This document shows, piece by piece, positions 1-5,135 of a stretch of DNA of 5,135 nt. Location of the stretch: assembly GCA_003506995.1 (NCBI GenBank), contig DNXB01000073.1, forward strand, positions 14,446 through 19,580, given 5' to 3'. The translations under genes and the position numbers were made by a program. Source of the DNA: Verrucomicrobiales bacterium (lineage in GTDB: Bacteria > Verrucomicrobiota > Verrucomicrobiia > Verrucomicrobiales > Verrucomicrobiaceae). Positions within the stretch are counted from its first letter, which is position 1, and the number at the start of each line of letters is the position of its first letter. The notes under the pieces are model-generated. The model searched no databases, was not told where the DNA came from, and saw only the letters and a list, made by a program, of their open reading frames with translations.

Positions 1-208
1 CACCGGCATCGCCGGCCCGACGGGCGGCACACCTGAAAAGCCGGTGGGCACCGTCTGGATCGCGCTGGCGTCGAAAAACACCGAGACCTGGGCCATCAAA
101 CGCTTCTCACCCGGTGCGCGGGATCGTTTCAAGCTGCTGACCTCGCAAGCCGCGCTGGACATGCTGCGGCGGAGGCTATGCGGCATTGCTCTGCGGAATC
201 CTGTCTGA
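1..208 (+). CDS. cinA: CinA-family protein, C-terminal end only (5' end outside window)
   Basis: Reading from base 2 (base 1 is the last base of a split codon), 68 codons run to a TGA at 206-208. The translation opens with TGIAGPTGGTPEKPVGTVWI, the signature of the CinA C-terminal domain. This domain deamidates nicotinamide mononucleotide to nicotinate mononucleotide in pyridine-nucleotide salvage; it occurs alone (PncC/YgaD) or at the end of full-length CinA. The segment RDRFKLLTSQAALDMLRRRL fits the usual closing helix, and about 10 further residues precede the stop. The catalytic part upstream is outside the window, so activity and overall length cannot be judged, and a stand-alone PncC cannot be excluded. 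The gene converges on the kinase gene, with only 31 bases between the two stop codons. I see no convincing terminator there, only a 4-bp inverted repeat at 221-230. Confidence 0.9.
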   Translation, partial: TGIAGPTGGTPEKPVGTVWIALASKNTETWAIKRFSPGARDRFKLLTSQAALDMLRRRLCGIALRNPV

Positions 209-239
209 GGTGATAGCACGGCGACATCGCACCGACAAT

Positions 240-2981
240 CTATTCCCTCTCCACAACACACCGAAAGCCGCCGCTGAGAAAATTCCGTCCATTAGGATCC
301 CGGATAAACCGATAGGAAGATCTTAGCACGGGTTCACTGGCGCAATCCCACGATCCGCCTCGCAGCACTTTGCCAGAATGGCTTTCGTCCGACCAGTCTG
401 CGCACCATTCCCAGACATTGCCCGCCATGTCATAAAGTCCGTATTTGTTCGGCTTGAAGCTCATGACTGGCGCCGCGCTTGGATAGCCATCCATGTAGTT
501 TTCAATCGTCGCCTCCGATGGAAATTTAGCACTAAGGGATAAGTCTGCAAAATTGCCCGCGCCTTTTCCTGGCGGCCATTGGCCTCCCCAAGGATATTCG
601 TGAGGTATTTTCATGTTCAAGACAGAGGGAGTCGATGCCTCCGATTCTTGCTGGCCAAGACCAGCAGCAATACTCCATTCACGATCTGTCGGCAGTCGGT
701 AGGTTCTGCCCTCTTTTTTGCTTAACCAGGCACAAAATGACACCGCGTCGCTCCAGTTCACCAAATACACTGGATCGTTCTCAGTCTTGATATAGGGCAG
801 TTTGTCCGAGTACACCTGCGACCATTGGGAATCAGCACCTGGATTTTCGGCGGCGTAAGTCGCGTAATCTTTGCGGCGGGTTTCGTGTATGCAAAACAGG
901 GCATTGACTCCATCGACTGGGGTAAATTTCATCCCCAAGCTGTTCACAAACAGTTCGCCAGCACCACTCAACTGCACGCCTTTGTCTTGATTGGCTGTGC
1001 TTGCCGAAGTGTGCGCCAGAACACAGCGAAATCCCACGTTGAAATCCGCTTTATTTCTGAGCTTGTCGCTGCCACGTCGTGATGTCGGATTGAGATATCC
1101 CCAGAACGATGTGCCGCGAAGGGTGTGCGAGTCCTGACTCTCGTCATACCAGTCCTCCACATATTGATAAACGTTTCCAAACATGTCGAAAAGGCCGTGT
1201 TGGTTTGGCGGAAAAGCATCAACTGGCGATGTGTATCGATAGCCGTCCTTGTACCCATTGATCTGCATCTGAGTGAAGGCGGGATTCGAGCCCGCCTCCC
1301 CTTCGCCTGCAAAGTTTCCAAATCCTTGTGGTGGAGTTGCCTCCACACCCCATGGATAGCCTCCAACACGATCAGACTTCGACTTGGGTGTGCTTCCAGA
1401 CTCCCTCGGCAGGCCGACGGTAAGACTCCATTCCTCGTCAGTTGGCAGTCGGTATTCCTGCTCTGCCAAAATCACCCCCTTCAGGCGTTCCTCCTTGGTA
1501 AGCCAGTCACAAAACGCCTTGGCATCATACCATGTCACCTTCGTCATGGGATGGGTCGGGCCAAATTGGTTATATAGGCTGGACCTGCTGATCTCACGAT
1601 TGGTGGCAAGGGCAAACCTCTCGTAATCTTGAAGTCGTGTGACCCAAATGCAGAAGAGCACATCGGTTCCTGGCACAGGAACAAACTTCATGCCAAGCGA
1701 GTTCACAAAGGGCTGGTCCTTGGTCGCGGCGGCGAAATTCGAGGTGGTCCTCACTGTCCCCTTTGCGGAAGTCGGGGAGAAATTCGCAGTCACAGGGCCA
1801 GTCATCTCGCTCTGAGGATTGCCTCGTTCAGCCGACCCTTCGGGCAGCCCATGGCTGGCCATCTCCGCTTCGCTCCGGTTGAGCGGACCACCTTGGGTTG
1901 CATTGCCCTGCACTCTCGGCGGGGCGAGCACCAACCAGATGATACCGCCTAATACCGCGAGCACCAGCAGCACCACCCAGACGAGTGCGCTGTTGCGGGA
2001 TGACGGCTGCGCGGGCGCTGAGATAGCTGGTGACGGTGAACGATAAGGCTGCTCTCTCGCCCCTGGCTGTGGACGGGCAGCGGTGGGAAGCGCAGCGGGC
2101 GCATGGGGCACTTCCGCATCCACTCTGGCGACGGGTTGCGTCAAAATCGCATCCAACGCGTGGCGCATCTCCACGGCGGACTGATAGCGTAGCTCTCGAT
2201 CCTCACTCATGCCCCGGGCCACGACACCATCGTAGCGTTCATCAAGACCGTGAACAATCTGGGATGGCATTTTGAAAATCCCCTGCGGCAGCATGCCAGT
2301 GAGCATCTGGTAGAGCATGACACCCACCGCGTAGATGTCCGCGCGATGGTCCACGCTGGTGCCGAGCATCAGGGATTCAGGGGCCATGTAGTGCAGCGTG
2401 CCCATGGCGGTGCCGCTTTGCGTGAGGCCGGAGTGCCCGTCGTGGCTCATTTTGGCGAGACCAAAGTCCGCCACCTTCACCACGCCGTCGTAACCGACCA
2501 TGACATTGGCGGGTTTGATGTCGCGGTGGATGATTCCACGCGCATGAGCGTAGGCGAGGGCATCGAGCACATGCGCGGTGATAGCCATCGCATGCTCAGG
2601 CGGCAGGCGTTTCTGCCGGGCGAGCATGCGGGAGACATCCGTGCCCTCGACGAACTCCATGACGATGTAGAGCAGGCCGTCGGCGGTCTCGCCAAACTCA
2701 AAGACCGCCACAACGCCAGGGTGCATCATCCGACCCATGGCACGGGCCTCGTTCTTGAAGCGCTCGGCAAAGCTGGCATCGGCCTCATCGAGCAGATTGG
2801 AGAGGATCTTGATGGCGACCGGGCGGTCCAGGGCGATCTGCCGTCCTTTGTAAACCGCGCCCATGCCGCCGCGACCGAGCAGCGTGGTGATCTCATACTG
2901 TGGCAGCAGCGCCTGCAACTCCTCCGCCGAGGGCGGCTGCCAGATCTGGCGCGAAGTGCTGGGGGAGGGCGGATCAGGCAT
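240..2981 (-). CDS. Transmembrane Ser/Thr protein kinase with two C-terminal FGE (SUMF1)-like domains
   Basis: A 913-residue PknB-type receptor kinase that phosphorylates Ser/Thr on unknown substrates. Kinase domain about 30-280: glycine loop GRGGMG 36-41, ATP lysine K58 in VAIK, helix-C E78, HRDIKPAN 152-159 (an RD kinase), DFG 172-174, and an activation loop rich in Thr/Ser ending in MAPE 199-202. All catalytic residues are present. A Pro/Ala-rich linker (282-330) leads to one membrane helix (about 331-353, bases 1923-1991). With no signal peptide, the kinase should be cytoplasmic and the C-terminus extracytoplasmic. After a low-complexity linker come FGE-like domains at about 424-656 and 677-911. 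The ATG at 2979-2981 is supported by an in-frame TAG at 3030-3032 with no other usual start codon between. Its ribosome site is weak (CAGG about 5 bases upstream). It may be a duplicate of the neighbouring kinase gene, with an extra FGE-like domain. Substrate and ligand are unknown. Confidence 0.95.
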   Translation of the reverse strand: MPDPPSPSTSRQIWQPPSAEELQALLPQYEITTLLGRGGMGAVYKGRQIALDRPVAIKILSNLLDEADASFAERFKNEARAMGRMMHPGVVAVFEFGETADGLLYIVMEFVEGTDVSRMLARQKRLPPEHAMAITAHVLDALAYAHARGIIHRDIKPANVMVGYDGVVKVADFGLAKMSHDGHSGLTQSGTAMGTLHYMAPESLMLGTSVDHRADIYAVGVMLYQMLTGMLPQGIFKMPSQIVHGLDERYDGVVARGMSEDRELRYQSAVEMRHALDAILTQPVARVDAEVPHAPAALPTAARPQPGAREQPYRSPSPAISAPAQPSSRNSALVWVVLLVLAVLGGIIWLVLAPPRVQGNATQGGPLNRSEAEMASHGLPEGSAERGNPQSEMTGPVTANFSPTSAKGTVRTTSNFAAATKDQPFVNSLGMKFVPVPGTDVLFCIWVTRLQDYERFALATNREISRSSLYNQFGPTHPMTKVTWYDAKAFCDWLTKEERLKGVILAEQEYRLPTDEEWSLTVGLPRESGSTPKSKSDRVGGYPWGVEATPPQGFGNFAGEGEAGSNPAFTQMQINGYKDGYRYTSPVDAFPPNQHGLFDMFGNVYQYVEDWYDESQDSHTLRGTSFWGYLNPTSRRGSDKLRNKADFNVGFRCVLAHTSASTANQDKGVQLSGAGELFVNSLGMKFTPVDGVNALFCIHETRRKDYATYAAENPGADSQWSQVYSDKLPYIKTENDPVYLVNWSDAVSFCAWLSKKEGRTYRLPTDREWSIAAGLGQQESEASTPSVLNMKIPHEYPWGGQWPPGKGAGNFADLSLSAKFPSEATIENYMDGYPSAAPVMSFKPNKYGLYDMAGNVWEWCADWSDESHSGKVLRGGSWDCASEPVLRSSYRFIRDPNGRNFLSGGFRCVVERE
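249..953 (-). other. Second FGE-like domain of the 913-residue kinase
   Basis: Residues about 677-911, from FVNSLGMKFTPVDG to GFRCVV. It keeps the full set of family motifs: FCAWL 749-753, RLPTDREW 762-769, PWG 797-799, GNVWEWC 854-860 and LRGGSW 873-878. It resembles the single domain of the neighbouring kinase more than its own partner domain; for example, both share APVMSFKPN just before GL[YF]D. C880 aligns with the first active-site cysteine of true FGE, but the second position is V885, so the bis-cysteine copper site is incomplete and oxidase activity is unlikely. Other cysteines are C697, C750, C860 and C908. The domain ends two residues before the stop. Confidence 0.87.
1014..1712 (-). 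other. First FGE-like domain of the 913-residue kinase (degenerate copy)
   Basis: Residues about 424-656, opening with FVNSLGMKFVPVPGT and closing with GFRC. The fold hallmarks are recognisable (HPMTKVTW, AFCDWL, RLPTDEEW, PWG, GLFDM, GNV), but several motifs have drifted. GNVWEW has become GNVYQY (602-607). RGGSW has become RGTSF (622-626). The two positions that should hold the copper-binding cysteines of catalytic FGE are G628 and T633. Its only cysteines are C444, C491 and C653. It should therefore be non-catalytic and act as a structural or binding module. The alignment to FGE cysteines was done by hand from memory of human FGE. Confidence 0.85.
2127..2927 (-). repeat. Paralogous direct repeat, copy 1 (kinase-coding half)
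   Basis: Copy in the 913-residue kinase gene of a tract also found at 4333-5135 in the same orientation. It codes for the kinase domain from just before LQALLPQYEI to TQPVA. Long stretches are nearly identical at DNA level, for example around 2331-2410 against 4551-4620. The copies differ by a single-codon indel in the activation loop. Similarity falls away abruptly after TQPVA, in the Pro/Ala linker. Confidence 0.85.
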
Positions 2982-3073
2982 GCGGCCTGAATTCTGCGAA
3001 GGGGAGCGCGGCTTGGCAAGGTGGTTGTGCTACCACAATCAGCAGGATTGGTGATTTTGGATCATCCAGCAGC

Positions 3074-3136
3074 AGGACAGCAGAATGGGGGACAGCAGAA
3101 TAAAACCATTCTGTTCTCCCCCCATTCTGCTGTCTT
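3074..3136. repeat. Large nested inverted repeat (REP-like or terminator-like hairpin)
   Basis: The left arm GACAGCAGAATGGGGG (3076-3091) is the exact reverse complement of 3119-3134, a 16-bp perfect stem. It continues inward past an unpaired C (3118) into a second stem, 3092-3101 with 3108-3117, with one C-C mismatch and one G-T pair. The apical loop is AAAACC (3102-3107). The 11-mer GACAGCAGAAT also occurs twice directly (3076-3086 and 3091-3101). It lies about 130 bases past the stop of the second kinase and about 90 bases before the start of the first. No T-run follows on the minus strand, so it is not a classical intrinsic terminator. It could be a REP/MITE-like repeat or an mRNA 3'-end structure. 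Function is inferred only. Confidence 0.85.
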
Positions 3137-3218
3137 ATGCTTCTGGGCGCTGGAGCACTTCATTCGTGAAAATTCGCGTTGAAATGTGACTGGTGATGAA
3201 TCGCCGCCACCCCATGTC

Positions 3219-3278
3219 TCACCTCGCCGCTTTCACCTGATCCCAGACCTTGGTGTACTTCACGAGGTCAGGGCCGCT
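3219..3278 (-). other. Coding-looking out-of-frame tail after the second kinase's stop
   Basis: In the frame offset by one base from the kinase gene, the sequence reads SGPDLVKYTKVWDQVKAAR and then stops (TGA 3219-3221). Of its 19 sense codons, 16 end in G or C, and the composition looks like a charged amphipathic tail. Skipping the single base at 3279 joins it directly to the end of the FGE-like domain (FRVVL). It may be a frame-shifted former C-terminus of the kinase, or chance. The annotated frame already ends at the domain's natural boundary, adding only QRP, so the protein should be functional without it. Confidence 0.4.
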
Positions 3279-5135
3279 GCAGCACCACACGGAAACCGCT
3301 GATGCTATTGCGAAAGCCTGGCGGGCTTTGCCCGCGACAGGATGAGAGCATGTAGTCCGGGGCGTGGATGTTCCAAGAGCCGCCACGAAGGACCCGAACC
3401 TGCCGATCCTTTTCATACCAGTCTTCACACCACTCCCAAACATTGCCACCAAGGTCAAAAAGACCCAGTTGGTTAGGCTTGAAACTCATCACAGGCGCGG
3501 TGGTTGGGAAACCATCATGGTAGTTTTCCAAGTATTTAGCTGTGGTGTTCGGTGCCCTGTCCTGACGGCTCTGATCGCTGTAGTTTCCACTGCCGCTCGG
3601 CGGCGGCCATGCATCGCCCCACGGAAAATGCTCCTGAGACTTGTAAACGGTGGCGGGCGTGGTGTCCCTCCAATCCTCCTGCCCAGCAATTCCCACAGCA
3701 ATGCTCCACTCCTGATCGGTGGGCAGTCGATAAGATTTGCCCTCCTTTTGACTCAGCCAGGCACAAAACTTCTTTGCATCCTCCCAGCTCACCTTGGTGA
3801 CGGGGTGATCATCGGGGCGATCTGCGGGCATGAAGCCATCGGCGCTTTGATCTGACCATGTGCCATCCACACCCGTGGACTGAGCGGCATAAGAGGCATA
3901 GTCCGCGTAGCGGACTTCGTGAATGCCAAACAACACCTCCGTGCCGGGCACCGGAACAAATTTCATGCCCAGGCTGTTTATGAACGGCCCTGTCTTGCCA
4001 GCAGATGAGGAAGCAACGACCCGTGTCTTGTTTGACGAAGCCGATAATTCTTTAAGAGCCATTGGATCCACAGGCTGCTGGCCTGATGGCGGTGTGAGCA
4101 CCAGCCAGGCGACTCCGCCAAAGACTGCCAGCACCAGCAGCGACATCCAAACCAGCGCTGGACTCATTGCTTGTTTCCCAAAGGGCGCGGAAGAAGCTGG
4201 AGGTGGCGGACGATAGGCGTGTGGTTTCGGCGCGAATCCTTGCTGTGATGCAGGCTGCTTTTTTGAACCCGACAGAGAATGGGAGGCCATCATCGGCGCA
4301 GCCGGAACATGCATGTCTTTTGCCTCCGCCACGGCCACAGGTTGAGTCAGGATCGCGTCCAGCGCCTGGCGCATTTCCAAGGCTGACTGGTAACGCAGCT
4401 CTCGATCCTCGCGCATGGCCTTGCTGATGATCAAATCGTAGCGGGGATCGAGACCAGGAATTTGCAGGGAAGGCAGCTCAAACAGGCCGTGCGGCACCTT
4501 GCCTGTGAGCATCTGGTAGAGCATGACACCCACGGCGTAGATGTCCGCGCGATGATCCACGCTGGTGCCGAGCATGAGCGCCTCAGGAGCCATGTAATGC
4601 AGCGTGCCCATGGCGGTGCCACTCTGCGTGAGGCCGGACTGGCTCTCGGCGCTGGTCATTTTGGCGAGTCCAAAGTCCGCCACCTTCACCGCACCATCGT
4701 AACCGACCATGATGTTGGCCGGCTTGATATCGCGATGGACAATGCCGCGTTCATGCGCGTAGGCGAGGGCGTCGAGCACATGCGCGGTGATCGCCATGGC
4801 ATGAGCAGTGGGCAGTCGCTTCTGCTGGGCAAGCATGCGAGACACGTCTGTTCCCTCAATGAACTCAATGACGATGTAGAGCAGGCCGTTCGCCGCAGTG
4901 CCAAATTCAAAGGCAGCCACGATGCACGGATGCATCAACCGGCCCATCGCACGAGCCTCTTTCTTGAAACGCTCCGCAAAGCTGGCATCGGTCTCATCCA
5001 GCAGATTGGAGAGTATCTTGATGGCGACAGGACGGTCCATGGCGATCTGCCGCGCTTTGTAAACCGCGCCCATGCCGCCGCGTCCAATCAGCGCAGTGAT
5101 CTCATACTGCGGCAGCAGCGCCTGCAACTCCTCCG
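3268..5135 (-). CDS. Transmembrane Ser/Thr protein kinase with one C-terminal FGE (SUMF1)-like domain (N-terminus outside window)
   Basis: There are 621 complete codons ending in TGA (3268-3270). Numbering here takes the Leu codon at 5125-5127 as 1. Kinase motifs are complete: GRGGMG 15-20, K37 in VAIK, E57, HRDIKPAN 131-138, DFG 151-153, MAPE 179-182. A Pro-rich linker (262-322), one membrane helix (about 323-345, bases 4093-4161) and an FGE-like domain (380-616) follow, giving a cytoplasmic kinase with an extracytoplasmic sensor-like domain. The TTG at 5125-5127 could be taken for a start because GGAGGAG abuts it. However, the paralogue has the same EELQALLPQYEI in mid-protein, so the frame surely continues upstream, by about 20 residues if the two N-termini match. 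The kinase domain is about 80 % identical to the neighbouring gene, which starts 286 bases downstream in the same orientation. Co-transcription is possible but unproven. A coding-looking tail in another frame follows the stop. Ligand and substrate are unknown. Confidence 0.94.
   Translation of the reverse strand, partial: EELQALLPQYEITALIGRGGMGAVYKARQIAMDRPVAIKILSNLLDETDASFAERFKKEARAMGRLMHPCIVAAFEFGTAANGLLYIVIEFIEGTDVSRMLAQQKRLPTAHAMAITAHVLDALAYAHERGIVHRDIKPANIMVGYDGAVKVADFGLAKMTSAESQSGLTQSGTAMGTLHYMAPEALMLGTSVDHRADIYAVGVMLYQMLTGKVPHGLFELPSLQIPGLDPRYDLIISKAMREDRELRYQSALEMRQALDAILTQPVAVAEAKDMHVPAAPMMASHSLSGSKKQPASQQGFAPKPHAYRPPPPASSAPFGKQAMSPALVWMSLLVLAVFGGVAWLVLTPPSGQQPVDPMALKELSASSNKTRVVASSSAGKTGPFINSLGMKFVPVPGTEVLFGIHEVRYADYASYAAQSTGVDGTWSDQSADGFMPADRPDDHPVTKVSWEDAKKFCAWLSQKEGKSYRLPTDQEWSIAVGIAGQEDWRDTTPATVYKSQEHFPWGDAWPPPSGSGNYSDQSRQDRAPNTTAKYLENYHDGFPTTAPVMSFKPNQLGLFDLGGNVWEWCEDWYEKDRQVRVLRGGSWNIHAPDYMLSSCRGQSPPGFRNSISGFRVVLQRP
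3280..3990 (-). other. FGE-like domain of the second kinase
   Basis: Residues about 380-616, from FINSLGMKFVPVPGT to GFRVVL. Family motifs are intact: HPVTKVSW, FCAWL 454-458, RLPTDQEW 467-474, PWG 502-504, GNVWEWC 561-567 and VLRGGSW 579-585. The active-site cysteine positions of true FGE are I587 and Y592, so it should not be a formylglycine-forming oxidase. Only three cysteines remain (C455, C567, C597). The cysteines found in both domains of the neighbouring protein after VLF or ALF and in GFRC are here G401 and V614. This points to a binding or structural role; the ligand is unknown. Confidence 0.86.
4333..5135 (-). repeat. Paralogous direct repeat, copy 2 (kinase-coding half, cut by window edge)
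   Basis: Partner of the tract at 2127-2927. Similarity continues right to the last base of the window, so the true repeat boundary is not visible. Protein identity is about 80 % by hand alignment. Differences are mostly conservative and cluster in the activation-loop spacer and in the segment after the LTG motif (about residues 210-240). Two long similar tracts in direct orientation could allow recombination that deletes or fuses the genes. Confidence 0.85.

Noticed and set aside
209..239. Bidirectional terminator between the convergent cinA and kinase stops
   Set aside because: Only a 4-bp inverted repeat (221-230) with no T-run; not enough to call.
2250..2990. Open frame of 246 codons on the + strand opposite the kinase domain
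   Set aside because: It lies wholly antisense to a gene with clear kinase motifs. Its His/Arg/Ala-rich translation is typical of a complementary frame in GC-rich coding DNA, and it has no recognisable domain.
2982..3073. Promoter for the 913-residue kinase
   Set aside because: No convincing -35/-10 pair is visible on the minus strand. Small inverted repeats (TTGTG/CACAA at 3025-3038, CAATC/GATTG at 3036-3050) are too short to interpret as operators.
3137..3218. Small gene or RNA between the hairpin and the second kinase
   Set aside because: No open frame with a supported start and no stable structure beyond the hairpin at 3074-3136.
3364..3855. Open frame of 163 codons on the + strand within the second kinase gene
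   Set aside because: Antisense shadow of the FGE-like domain with no family motif and no sign of its own translation start.
5125..5135. TTG preceded by GGAGGAG as the start of the second kinase
   Set aside because: The purine run abuts the TTG, too close for a ribosome site, and is simply the codons GAG GAG. The paralogue carries the same EELQALLPQYEI about 20 residues into the protein, so the gene continues past the window edge.

Overview
The window looks like chromosomal DNA from a member of the Verrucomicrobiota, probably a Prosthecobacter-, Verrucomicrobium- or Luteolibacter-like bacterium. This rests on recall of the kinase N-terminus (EELQALLPQYEI followed by GRGGMGAVYK) and of Ser/Thr kinases fused through one membrane span to formylglycine-generating-enzyme-like (FGE/SUMF1) domains, a style common in that phylum. 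No rRNA or other taxonomic marker is present. Base composition is moderately GC-rich.

Layout from left to right. Bases 1-208 (+) hold the last 68 codons of a CinA-type protein (NMN deamidase / competence-damage-inducible family). After a 31-base convergent gap comes a 913-residue receptor kinase on the minus strand (240-2981), with one kinase domain, one membrane helix and two FGE-like domains. A 286-base intergenic stretch (2982-3267) contains a large imperfect hairpin at 3074-3136. The rest (3268-5135, minus) is a second, paralogous receptor kinase with one FGE-like domain. Its N-terminus lies beyond the right edge.

The two kinases are tandem paralogues. Their kinase domains are about 80 % identical by hand alignment (about 49 differences in about 264 positions), whereas the linkers and extracytoplasmic parts have diverged strongly. 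Both keep every kinase catalytic motif. None of their three FGE-like domains keeps the copper-binding cysteine pair of true FGE. The simplest reading is a pair of transmembrane Ser/Thr kinases with similar catalytic output and different extracytoplasmic ligand-binding or structural modules. No substrate, phosphatase or sulfatase gene lies in the window.

Points worth a second look are a paired gain or loss of cysteines across the three FGE-like domains, a coding-looking out-of-frame tail after the second kinase's stop codon, the nested palindrome between the genes, and the mosaic origin of the two-domain ectodomain. I found no tRNA, rRNA, CRISPR array, insertion sequence, riboswitch or confident promoter.
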